Part shown: positions 4,906 through 13,265 of the stretch, piece after piece | How the letters are laid out: each line of letters begins with the position of its first letter | Numbering within the stretch: the first letter of the stretch is position 1 | Assembly (NCBI GenBank): GCA_009774465.1 | Contig: VSNT01000081.1 | Span: 1-18,904, forward strand | Length of the DNA stretch: 18,904 bases | Direction: 5' to 3' | Source: Lachnospiraceae bacterium | Lineage (GTDB): Bacteria; Bacillota_A; Clostridia; Lachnospirales; Lachnospiraceae | Notes under the pieces: generated by a model | Seen by the model: the letters and a program-made list of their open reading frames with translations, nothing else | Told to the model about the DNA's origin: nothing | Database searches by the model: none | Made by a program: the position numbers and the translations under genes

Positions 4906-6537
4906 CTACTGTAACTCCAGCGCCCGGTATGCCAGCATGGGCATCAACTGATCAAAGGAGGTAATTCCGCTGCCATCTGCCATTCCATAAGCGCCATTGT
5001 AGGGAAATTCTGTATTAATGATGTGCATTTTTTCCATTTTGTTAAGCGCCTGTGCTCTCAATGCATCATCCCCGATTTCGTCAGCAATCATTACCAGAAT
5101 CGCATAAACTGCCGTTGATTCCTGATTGTATCCGCTGACCACTTCCCCTTTGACGGAGTAACGCATTTTAAGCCCTTCTCCTGCCATCTGAGTTCTTATC
5201 CACTCCAGGGTATTATTCTTTAATTTTCCCTGCCTTGCCAGATGAAGCAGTGTCATCATTGCTTCCGCAGTATTTAAATCATCCTTCTCGTACTGCTCCT
5301 TGTCATAATTATACCAACTGTAGTACAAAGGAAATTCATTACTGATCTGTCCTCTTTCAAGTAATTCCAAAGTTTTTTCATATGCCCTTGCTGCCCCCAA
5401 ATCTCCTGTGCCTTCCGCCAAAAGCTGCATGGCCTGCATATCCCCATAGCATAAAGTAAATCTGGATGCATACACTCTGTTTTGAAAATCATAAAAATCC
5501 ACAAACTTTCCATCAGAAACTGCTCTCTCCAACAAAGCTTCCTCGCACAGCCGGACTTCTGATGCATAGCCGCCCCATAACTTTTCAGCCTCCACAAGTG
5601 CTCTGTAGATTCGAAGGTCATCAATCAATGCGTTTACACTGCCGGCTTTTCCATCTTCCATTCTCCATGCCGCCAATCCTTCTTTCCACAAAAATGCCTT
5701 GATATATCCCAATATATTATCAAACAAATCCTTATCCTGCACGCTCACTGCATATAAAAGCCCCAGCCCCTGGCTTTCACTCAGCACTTCCGAATTAATG
5801 TTCACCTGACTTCCCGGCTCATAAGCAGAGTGAATTCCTCCGTCTCCATCCATCATATATTTCACAATAAATTCTGCTGTTGCTTTAGCTCCGCCCTCCG
5901 TAGCATTTTTCAAAAGAGCCTCAAATATGCCTGTTTTTTCAATCTGACTTGAGGACCAGGCTGTGATTTTTCCTTCCTTATTAATAAAAAGAGTGGTTGG
6001 AATATTATGCAGTCCCAACATATCATAAGCCTGCAAAGATGTATCATAATACAACTCTCCTTCCAAAGAAAGGTCATCAAAATACTCCTTTGCTCTCTCC
6101 ATAGTCTCCCTGCTTCCATCGGTTTTATTAATGTAAAGAAATGTAATTTCTCCATACTCTTTTGCAAGCTTTTCATATTGACTCATCAAAGGCATCTGTC
6201 TGCTGCAGTCCTCACACCAGCTTGCCCAGAAAACCACCACCAGATTTTTTCCCTTCCACTCACTGATTAAATGGCTCTGCTCCCTGTCATCAACAAAGGA
6301 AAAATCAGGTACTGCCTCGTACAGACTACAATTTTCCGGCAGCCAGTAGGTAGAATCTGACAGCCCTTTTTCCCAGTCATACTCTTCCACATCCTGCTGT
6401 CCGACAGATTCCGTCATATAAGGCCGGGTGCTCTGTACTTTAATCAGCATAAGGACTCCGGCAGCAGTAACGACCGCCAGCACCAAAAATATGATCCGCA
6501 GTATTCTTTCTATCTTAACTATGGAATATTTCTTCAT
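4906..6537 (-). CDS. Membrane-anchored thioredoxin (TlpA-type) fused to a GH8-like glycosidase domain
   Basis: Encodes 543 residues. A short basic start and one hydrophobic helix (about 12-33) form an uncleaved anchor, so the rest should face outside. Residues about 75-210 are a TlpA/redoxin domain with FWASWCEDC (C108, C111) and the cis-proline in NIPTTLF (P180). Residues about 220-543 match GH8, the family of BcsZ: LSESQGLGLLYA carries the expected general acid E254, and residues 303-321 align position by position with the GH8 signature (A-[ST]-D-[AG]-D-x2-I-A-x-A-L through the final W321). The first Asp of that signature is Ile (I305), while D307 is kept. Last gene before the terminator, 17 nt after the GT-C-like gene; its ribosome binding site is weak. 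Likely trims or edits the polymer at the cell surface; whether it is still catalytic is open. Confidence 0.82.
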   Translation of the reverse strand: MKKYSIVKIERILRIIFLVLAVVTAAGVLMLIKVQSTRPYMTESVGQQDVEEYDWEKGLSDSTYWLPENCSLYEAVPDFSFVDDREQSHLISEWKGKNLVVVFWASWCEDCSRQMPLMSQYEKLAKEYGEITFLYINKTDGSRETMERAKEYFDDLSLEGELYYDTSLQAYDMLGLHNIPTTLFINKEGKITAWSSSQIEKTGIFEALLKNATEGGAKATAEFIVKYMMDGDGGIHSAYEPGSQVNINSEVLSESQGLGLLYAVSVQDKDLFDNILGYIKAFLWKEGLAAWRMEDGKAGSVNALIDDLRIYRALVEAEKLWGGYASEVRLCEEALLERAVSDGKFVDFYDFQNRVYASRFTLCYGDMQAMQLLAEGTGDLGAARAYEKTLELLERGQISNEFPLYYSWYNYDKEQYEKDDLNTAEAMMTLLHLARQGKLKNNTLEWIRTQMAGEGLKMRYSVKGEVVSGYNQESTAVYAILVMIADEIGDDALRAQALNKMEKMHIINTEFPYNGAYGMADGSGITSFDQLMPMLAYRALELQ

Positions 6538-6554
6538 ACAAATATCACTTTCTC

Positions 6555-8441
6555 TTATTTTATAATTTCCTGATTCTTCCTATCTGCAAGCTCCTTAACT
6601 GCCGCCCAGTTTTGATCTACCAGACTGTTTAATTCCTCCTCGGTAAATTGCCAGTCAAAATCATCCCTATCCGGGGCTTCCTCTTTTTCTCTGATGTTTT
6701 CCGCCTTTTCTTTGTCAGTTCCTTCTGCCGGATTTTCTGCAATTTCCTGTCCCGACCCGTTTTCCGATATTTCCCTTTCGCCGCTTTCCTCTTCCCTGTC
6801 ATAAGCTTCTGAAACTGTCATAATCACATGGCCTTCCTGTAAGGCCTTTTTCATATCAAAAACGTTGGCATATGCTTCCTTTCTAAGTTCTGCCAGCTTT
6901 TCTTCCTCCGCTTCTATCAATTGCATTTTAAAGGCCTCCATCTGCTCATCCTTTTCCCGCAATTCCTTATCAGCCAAAGACCGATCCTTTATTTTCCAGC
7001 CTTCTCTAAAAGTATACCCAACAGTCACAGCTCCAAACAAAATAAATATTTGAGGCATCAAAAATTGTATTTCGCCTTTACTTCCCGTCAGAAAATTCGT
7101 CACTTCAAGTAGAAGAAAAAACAGCACTAACAGAAAAAAAGGACTTGCTTCTTTATATAATAAAAAGAACAGACACAGCAGGGAAAGGAATGCAGACGCA
7201 GCATAGACAGCCTGATTGAAAGCGCTTATTTGATCAAAATAGTCTTTTTGCTCTCTTGAAAGACTTTCCTGTGTCTCTAAAAGTGTTCTGCTCCCCTCAA
7301 TACCTGACTCGTCATTTTCAACTAATTTAATAAACCTGTCTGCAAAAAATTTAGGTTTTTTTGCATCTTTTTCCTCTATGAAGTTTTCATTCATCTCCTC
7401 TAACAGGCTGCTTCCACAGGCTATTTTACTAAAAGAAATGTCCCTGTCAATGGCAAGCTCAATATTACTGCTGATTACTCCCACTGTAATCATGTAGGGA
7501 ATTATTATTAAAATACATCTGATCCATCCCCATCTAAGCGCCCGCACCATAAGCGGAATATCATTTACGGGTTTTGCAGGAAGCTTCATTTTTTGAGGCA
7601 GTAAAACTATCAGCATTGCCAGAAACAAAAGAATGGAAAATGTGCTTATCGCCGCTGCTGCTGCAAGCAGAACGCCCAAAACAATATAAAGAATCACCGC
7701 CTGCACTCCATCCGGGGTTTCTTCGTCATAGTCCATAACCAATGATAAAAAAAGCCAGATACTCAAAAGTGCCAGAAATAAAAATGCATTCTCACCGGAC
7801 AGGATATTCACAGCAAAAATACGGGATGGCCAGAAGGCACACAGAATCAATGCGGTAAGTCCCGCTGCTCTGCCGCCTGTTTTTTTGGCAATCTTATATG
7901 CCGCAAATGCCCCCCCTGCTGCAAAAAATATGTTCAGATATCTTCCGGCCTTTATTCCTTCTCCCCATATCTTAAATGCATTCATCAGCAGATAGCTGTA
8001 CCCAAAAGTGCCGGGTTTATCTACAATCAGGTCACAGTATCTGCTGCCAAGCTGTAAAGAAGAATCCTGAAAAAGTGCCAACGCAATATCATAATAATCC
8101 TTGTGCTCCTCCAGATATACTTCAGGCATCTGTCCGGTCAGCCATACCCTGATGCCTGCAGCCATTATAAGCACCACTGTAACAATAACCGCCTCCGCCC
8201 ATCTTACCCATCTTTTGTCCCGGGATAATACTTCATCCAGTTTAAACCTTTGCCCTGCTGCCGCAAATAAGTGAAGAAACAGCCAGATTCCCAAAAGAAC
8301 AAGAAAAGTTCCTCCCTGCATAAGCGTTCCGCTTCCGGAATTTCTCCCAAGAGAAACAAAGCAATAGATACAGATATAAAAGATTCCCAAAGCTGCAAGT
8401 GATACAACTGAAAAATAAAACCAGTTCTTCTTTAACTTCAC
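6555..8441 (-). CDS. Polytopic GT-C-like membrane protein with acidic cytoplasmic tail
   Basis: Encodes 628 residues starting at GTG, preceded by AGGGGAG. About ten or more hydrophobic helices occupy residues 8-475. A large first external loop after the third helix carries VYLEEHKDYYDIA (about 108-120) and DKPGTFGYSYLL (141-152), the arrangement seen in GT39/PMT-like glycosyltransferases that use lipid-linked sugars; the classical DE pair is here replaced by EE/D residues, so the assignment is by architecture. A second long external segment lies at about 325-410. Residues 480-628 form a soluble, highly charged Glu-rich tail that starts as a probable coiled coil (KEAYANVF region) and ends DRDDFDWQFTEEELNSLVDQNW. 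It lies inside the exopolysaccharide operon between wecB and the thioredoxin-GH8 gene. A polymer-modifying or precursor role is inferred. Confidence 0.75.
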   Translation of the reverse strand: MKLKKNWFYFSVVSLAALGIFYICIYCFVSLGRNSGSGTLMQGGTFLVLLGIWLFLHLFAAAGQRFKLDEVLSRDKRWVRWAEAVIVTVVLIMAAGIRVWLTGQMPEVYLEEHKDYYDIALALFQDSSLQLGSRYCDLIVDKPGTFGYSYLLMNAFKIWGEGIKAGRYLNIFFAAGGAFAAYKIAKKTGGRAAGLTALILCAFWPSRIFAVNILSGENAFLFLALLSIWLFLSLVMDYDEETPDGVQAVILYIVLGVLLAAAAAISTFSILLFLAMLIVLLPQKMKLPAKPVNDIPLMVRALRWGWIRCILIIIPYMITVGVISSNIELAIDRDISFSKIACGSSLLEEMNENFIEEKDAKKPKFFADRFIKLVENDESGIEGSRTLLETQESLSREQKDYFDQISAFNQAVYAASAFLSLLCLFFLLYKEASPFFLLVLFFLLLEVTNFLTGSKGEIQFLMPQIFILFGAVTVGYTFREGWKIKDRSLADKELREKDEQMEAFKMQLIEAEEEKLAELRKEAYANVFDMKKALQEGHVIMTVSEAYDREEESGEREISENGSGQEIAENPAEGTDKEKAENIREKEEAPDRDDFDWQFTEEELNSLVDQNWAAVKELADRKNQEIIK

Positions 8442-8443
8442 GT

Positions 8444-8524
8444 TTACTCCCCTCTGCCGCTTTAGCGGTATTCAAATCAGGAAGGTTGAAAATGTATTTC
8501 TTTCAACCCTTACTCCCCTCTGCC
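8444..8524 (-). repeat. Duplicated ribosome-binding segment with two hairpins in the wecB/GT-C gap
   Basis: The 97-nt gap holds two identical 15-bp copies (GGCAGAGGGGAGTAA on the minus strand) at 8510-8524 and 8444-8458. Between them lie a hairpin GGTTGAAA/TTTCAACC just after the upstream copy and the short palindrome CCGCTTTAGCGG next to the downstream copy. Only the downstream copy serves the GTG at 8441. The upstream copy precedes a TTG followed by only eight more codons. No T-run follows either hairpin, so it is not a clear terminator. Confidence 0.75.
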
Positions 8525-8538
8525 ATTTTTCCATCTTT

Positions 8539-9636
8539 CTACAGGCTCTTCTCCAATATTTCTGCAATCTGCCTGCAGGCGGTTCCGTCGCCGTAAGGGT
8601 TGGAGGCCCTGCTCATGGCTTCATAGGCTGCCCTGTCGTTCAAAAGCCTTGAGAATTCTCTGTGTATCACTTCCCTGTCTGTTCCTACCAGCTTTAAAGT
8701 ACCTGCTTCCACTCCTTCCGGTCGTTCCGTGGTATCACGCATAACCAGAACAGGCTTTCCAAGAGAGGGCGCTTCCTCCTGAATTCCGCCACTGTCAGTC
8801 AGTATCAGGTAAGCACGGTTCATAAAATTATGAAAATCCAATACATCTAAAGGCTCTATTAATTTAATCCTGTCATGATCTCCAAAAACCTCTTTTGCCG
8901 TATCCCACACCACCGGATTTTTGTGAATTGGATATACAATCCTGATATCTTCTATTTCTTCCATTGTCTGCCGGATGCCTTCAAAAATATGAAACAAAGG
9001 CTCTCCTAAATTTTCCCGCCTGTGGGCAGTTAAAAGAATCAGTCTGCTGTCCTTTGCCCAGTTAAGGACAGGGTGAGAATAATCTTCTTTAATTGTAGTC
9101 TGCAATGCATCAATCACAGTATTTCCCGTAACAAAAATTCGTGTTTCATCTTTCCCTTCTCTTACCAGATTATCCTTCGCCTTCTGAGTCGGCGCAAAAT
9201 GATAATTTGCCAGAATTCCTACACCCTGTCTGTTAAACTCCTCTGGAAAAGGCGAATCCAGACGGTATGTTCTAAGCCCGGCTTCCACATGCCCCACTAA
9301 AATTCCCAGATAAAAAGCCGCCAAAGCTGCAGCAAAGGTAGTGGTGGTGTCTCCATGCACCAGCACAATATCCGGCTGTTCCTTTTTCAACACCTCTTCC
9401 ATTCCTTTAAGCACATTTTCCGTTACGTCAAACAGTGTCTGCCTTTCCTTCATAATTGCAAGATCATATTCCGGCAAAATGTGAAATACTTCAAGCACCT
9501 GCTTCAGCATCTGACGGTGCTGTCCGGTCACACAGCAGACCACCTGAAATTTGCCATGTTTTTTTAACTCCTTTATCAAAGGACACATTTTGATTGCCTC
9601 CGGTCTTGTTCCAAAAACTACCATTATCTTTTTCAT
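8539..9636 (-). CDS. wecB: UDP-N-acetylglucosamine 2-epimerase (non-hydrolysing)
   Basis: Interconverts UDP-GlcNAc and UDP-ManNAc in the cytoplasm. Encodes 365 residues, the normal length. Family motifs are complete: FGTRPEAIK (8-16), HGDTTTT with D96, HVEAGLR with E118, SPFPEEFNRQ, TAHRRENLG with H205, and TDSGGIQEEAPSLGKPVL followed by RDTTERPEG. The ATG abuts the TAA of the BcsB-like gene with no gap, so translation is probably coupled. There is no UDP-ManNAc dehydrogenase or teichoic-acid TagA-type gene nearby; the operon context implies that ManNAc, or a GlcNAc/ManNAc mixture, enters the exopolysaccharide or its decoration. The enzyme identity is very secure; the destination of its product is inference. 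The paralogue name mnaA would be equally valid in Gram-positive bacteria. Confidence 0.96.
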   Translation of the reverse strand: MKKIMVVFGTRPEAIKMCPLIKELKKHGKFQVVCCVTGQHRQMLKQVLEVFHILPEYDLAIMKERQTLFDVTENVLKGMEEVLKKEQPDIVLVHGDTTTTFAAALAAFYLGILVGHVEAGLRTYRLDSPFPEEFNRQGVGILANYHFAPTQKAKDNLVREGKDETRIFVTGNTVIDALQTTIKEDYSHPVLNWAKDSRLILLTAHRRENLGEPLFHIFEGIRQTMEEIEDIRIVYPIHKNPVVWDTAKEVFGDHDRIKLIEPLDVLDFHNFMNRAYLILTDSGGIQEEAPSLGKPVLVMRDTTERPEGVEAGTLKLVGTDREVIHREFSRLLNDRAAYEAMSRASNPYGDGTACRQIAEILEKSL

Positions 9637-11934
9637 TTAATCTTCATCCTTTTTCTTATGATACATTTTAATGCGGAGCAAAATAATAATTACAGCAATC
9701 AGCAGCATCAGCATTACAGAGGTTGCTACAATAGTAAATAAAATCGACTGCTTATTCTGATCCAGTGCCTGCGCTAAAGTAGGTGCTTCTCCCCTTTGCG
9801 CATCCGTGAGGAAACGAAAACTTCTGACTTCAAGGTCCTTGTCTATAATCACACAGTCTTTGCTTAAACTATAACGCAGCTTCTCATCTCTTAAGATCTC
9901 CTCTGCGCAGTTTAATGTCTCCTGTGTAACGCCCGTCAATGCCAAAATCCCTCTGCCCGATGCATAGGGCGATTCCAGAAGCTGCATAATTGCAATATTC
10001 TCCGAATAATTTCCTGATAAAATCAACTGCTCATTACTTTCAAACCCTTTTCCCCCATTGCTGTAGGAAAAATATAATTTATCATTGATTGCCTTTAGGT
10101 AAGTATTATTTTCATAAGTGCCTGCAGTTATAATGTTAAAATCCCCATCACTGTCTGAAAGCTCACTTGCTCTTTTTACATAAAGCGTCCCATAAGGCTC
10201 CACGCCGCCTCCATACATTCCTATGATCTGCCCGTAAAGATTCAGTTCTCTGCTGGTTGGCTTATCAGAAATAACAAGAAGTACATTATTAAACTTTCCA
10301 TCTTTTCTAAAGGGCAGCGGCATTGCATCAAATGACAAACTGAATTCACTGGATACAGGCAGATAAAATTGGGACTTTTCAGATACATAGGCCCAGGGCA
10401 TTTGATCCTGCTTGAAACTACATGCCATATCTTCCAGTTCCAAATCAAATGCGATTTTAATGGAGCTGGCTGAAGTCCCTGCCAAATCCACAGGTATTGT
10501 AACTGTAAGCTCATCCTGCTGCGCATTTTCTCTGTCCAGCTTTTTGCTGCCTATGGGAATATCTCCCAAATAAACAGAAACCAGTGACTTGTTAAAGTCC
10601 AGATTATCGCTGTATCTAAATTGAAGGGAAATCTTTCCCTGCTCCGATAAGTAATAGTCCTCTGAAAATGGAAGGTAAATGATCTGCTCCTGATGAAAAA
10701 GTCCCACAAACTCCAGACCGCCTCCGTTTAGTTCCTCTAAAGTATAATTTCTTGCCCCCATTTGATCATTTTGATTTCCGCCTGCTGCCAACTGTGCGCT
10801 TCCTGCCATGACTCTCGCCATGTATCCGGTCTCCTGAGACACTCTGTCTTCATCCATAAGCATGTAGACTGCCTCCATCAGGCATTCTTCATCTTTGGAT
10901 GTGATGATAAGCAGCGGCGCCCCATCCGCATCTTCTGTAAGCACCACAATCCCCTGATCCTCTATTCCATTTGTATCTGTCACCTTTTTTTGCAAATCAG
11001 CCGGAAGATTTTCATATCTTGAAACTAAAATTGTGCTGCTTTTTTCCGCCTGACTTACATCTGACAGGAGCAGTACCTGAATAGAATTATAGCCGAAAGT
11101 CTGGCTGCTTAAATCTGCCATCAGATTCATTGCCGCTGCCACTTCCCCGTTTTCCGCACTGTCCGAAACTGCAATAATCAGTCCTTCTCCTGTTTCGTTT
11201 ATCGTGGAAAGAAAGGGGTAAGGATAATTTGCAATTTTTTTCTCCTGATCATCCACCTCATATCCACACCGAACATGAGAAGTATCTAAAACAGAAAGCC
11301 AGTTTGCGCTGGAAAAAGCATCAGTACAGCTCCCGCTGGGACTGGAATATGCCATAATCATAAAAGAATTATATCCTTTCTGAACCAGCTCCACAGGAAT
11401 CCTTACATATGCAATCTGACTGTCTCCTCCTTCATAAACAATCTCGCAGGAGCTGACAGGCAATTGATTTAAATAAAATGTCAAAGTGGAGCCGGATTCT
11501 GAAATAATCTGGCTTACCCGGTACTCCAGTTCTACATACAGATATTTTAAATCCCAATATTCCGGCACATAAAAGTATACTCCACAGTTGGAATAAATCC
11601 CCTGCATAGTAGTCTGGGAAAGGAAGATATCCTTTATGTAGGAGGTTTCATCATATTCCAGCCTTATTTTCTCAGGGCCATTTTCCATTCCGGTCTCCGC
11701 CCCATTCCCAGTCACTTCCTGCTCCGGTTCATTTCCTGCCGCATCCCTGTTTTCCGAATCTTCCTCTCCTTCTGCATCTATAACATGCGGAACATTTTCC
11801 CCTTCACTTTCAGAATTGCTTTCTGCATTTTCTTCCTTTGGCGCTGCCATAACCGTACTTGCAGGCATCATTCCAAAAAATAATGTCGTAAGTAAGATTC
11901 CTGTGATTACCCTCATCATTAATATCTTCTTCAT
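9637..11934 (-). CDS. BcsB-like exported, membrane-anchored exopolysaccharide subunit
   Basis: Encodes 765 residues. A signal peptide (1-30, MKKILMM then a hydrophobic stretch ending ASTVMA) is followed by an acidic low-complexity linker (33-85), two repeated beta-rich modules, and a C-terminal transmembrane helix (about 731-753) with a short basic tail inside. In BcsB of cellulose synthesis the same layout gives carbohydrate-binding and flavodoxin-like modules held by one helix that packs on the synthase. Visible BcsB-like signs: TLTFYLNQLPV with IPVELVQKGYN, a C...SANW pattern in the first module, and QFRYSDNLDFNKSLVSVYLGDIPI with VTIPVDL in the second. Its ATG overlaps the GT2 stop by 4 nt, which fits a stoichiometric complex with that synthase. 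A Gram-positive BcsB would shepherd the polymer at the outer face; sequence similarity is weak and the family call rests on layout plus these motifs. Confidence 0.8.
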   Translation of the reverse strand: MKKILMMRVITGILLTTLFFGMMPASTVMAAPKEENAESNSESEGENVPHVIDAEGEEDSENRDAAGNEPEQEVTGNGAETGMENGPEKIRLEYDETSYIKDIFLSQTTMQGIYSNCGVYFYVPEYWDLKYLYVELEYRVSQIISESGSTLTFYLNQLPVSSCEIVYEGGDSQIAYVRIPVELVQKGYNSFMIMAYSSPSGSCTDAFSSANWLSVLDTSHVRCGYEVDDQEKKIANYPYPFLSTINETGEGLIIAVSDSAENGEVAAAMNLMADLSSQTFGYNSIQVLLLSDVSQAEKSSTILVSRYENLPADLQKKVTDTNGIEDQGIVVLTEDADGAPLLIITSKDEECLMEAVYMLMDEDRVSQETGYMARVMAGSAQLAAGGNQNDQMGARNYTLEELNGGGLEFVGLFHQEQIIYLPFSEDYYLSEQGKISLQFRYSDNLDFNKSLVSVYLGDIPIGSKKLDRENAQQDELTVTIPVDLAGTSASSIKIAFDLELEDMACSFKQDQMPWAYVSEKSQFYLPVSSEFSLSFDAMPLPFRKDGKFNNVLLVISDKPTSRELNLYGQIIGMYGGGVEPYGTLYVKRASELSDSDGDFNIITAGTYENNTYLKAINDKLYFSYSNGGKGFESNEQLILSGNYSENIAIMQLLESPYASGRGILALTGVTQETLNCAEEILRDEKLRYSLSKDCVIIDKDLEVRSFRFLTDAQRGEAPTLAQALDQNKQSILFTIVATSVMLMLLIAVIIILLRIKMYHKKKDED

Positions 11935-13253
11935 GCCTTTTTCCCCTTTTTCTTTCTATCCTGTGACTGTGACTCTTCAAAACGTTCCGTTTTATCCCAT
12001 ACCACTTCTTTATCAAAAACCGCATCCTGAATACTCAAATATACCGCCTTTATAACCACTGCCACCCACATTTTTGAATAGGTAAACAGCATCAAAAGTA
12101 TGAGAAACGCGCTTTCCCAGTTAAATTCATTTTTTTCCACCGAAAGCGTAATCAACACATTCAGCACAAACAGTAAGACCGCCATTCCCCAGAGCAGAGT
12201 TGAAAATCCTCCCAAAGTCACGTGGCATAATCCTAAAATACCAAGAACAAATATGGTATCTGAACAGATCAGCGATGTCAGCATCAGTACATACACCAGT
12301 GCATAATAAAAAACATCCAGACGCATAGGCCCCGCTTTGGGATCAAACGCATATTTAAAATTCTTAATCAGCACATAAAGATTTCCCTTTGCCCATCTGG
12401 TTCTTTGTTTAAACCACTGCTTTAGCTTCTGAGGCTCCTGTTCCCAGGTAACTGCAAGAGGCATAAATTTAATATAATATCCCATCCGGTACAACCGGAA
12501 ACTGATCTCCGTATCCTCTGAAAGCGCTTTGGTATCCCAGCCTCCCATTTCATCAATAATATTTCTTCTTATCACATAATTGGTTCCGGGGATGGTACAC
12601 AGTTTAAAGAAAAAATACCGCCCCGCCTGATTCATACATTGATAAGCCAGGGTTTCAATATTGACAAAGCGGGTAAGAAGGGATGCATTTCTGTTTCTTG
12701 TCCTGAATTTCCCTATCACTGCTCCCAACTTGTCATCTTCCATAAGATTTTCCACCAGAATTCTAAGTGCATCCGGCGCCGGTGTATTGTCTGCGTCATA
12801 AATTGCAATCACTGTTCCTTTTGCCACTGACAGGGCAATATTCAGCGCGTTGGATTTCCCTTTTCCTCCCATGATATTATCCGTATTTATCACAATCAGC
12901 TTTCTGGCAGGATTCTTTTCTTGAATTTCCTTAAGCACCTGTGCTGAATGATCTGAGGAGTTATCATTGATCACAATGATTTCATACCTGTCTTTCGGGT
13001 AATCAAAATCCAGAAGCGCCAGCACTGTTTTTCGAATTACGATGCACTCATTATGGGCGGGAACCATAATGCTGACCATAGGGTACTCCGAAGCTTTTCT
13101 TTTTCCGGTACGCCTTCCCGCCAGATTTTTCCTTTCCTGTTTATTTACCTTTATCATGTAAATAAACCCACCTATGGATAAAAAAATATTTAAAAACATC
13201 AGTCCCCAAATAGCCGCTATCGCATAAAGGGACAAACAATCTGCAATTGACAT
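11931..13253 (-). CDS. Processive family 2 glycosyltransferase (BcsA/PgaC-type polysaccharide synthase)
   Basis: Encodes 440 residues. One helix (about 8-34), a cytoplasmic GT-A domain, and three or four C-terminal helices (about 315-405). All processive GT2 signatures are present: PAHNE (65-69), IND97, the DxD motif D153-A-D155, SED (245-247, acceptor/base region) and QRTRW (283-287). This is the polymerase and membrane channel of a synthase-dependent exopolysaccharide system, using UDP-sugars. It lacks a C-terminal PilZ domain, so c-di-GMP control, if any, must come through another subunit such as the degenerate GGDEF protein two genes upstream. AAGGAG lies 8 nt before the ATG. Length and topology resemble PgaC/IcaA and short BcsA-like synthases; the sugar polymerised cannot be told from sequence. 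Confidence 0.9.
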   Translation of the reverse strand: MSIADCLSLYAIAAIWGLMFLNIFLSIGGFIYMIKVNKQERKNLAGRRTGKRKASEYPMVSIMVPAHNECIVIRKTVLALLDFDYPKDRYEIIVINDNSSDHSAQVLKEIQEKNPARKLIVINTDNIMGGKGKSNALNIALSVAKGTVIAIYDADNTPAPDALRILVENLMEDDKLGAVIGKFRTRNRNASLLTRFVNIETLAYQCMNQAGRYFFFKLCTIPGTNYVIRRNIIDEMGGWDTKALSEDTEISFRLYRMGYYIKFMPLAVTWEQEPQKLKQWFKQRTRWAKGNLYVLIKNFKYAFDPKAGPMRLDVFYYALVYVLMLTSLICSDTIFVLGILGLCHVTLGGFSTLLWGMAVLLFVLNVLITLSVEKNEFNWESAFLILLMLFTYSKMWVAVVIKAVYLSIQDAVFDKEVVWDKTERFEESQSQDRKKKGKKA

Positions 13254-13265
13254 ACAAAAAACTCC

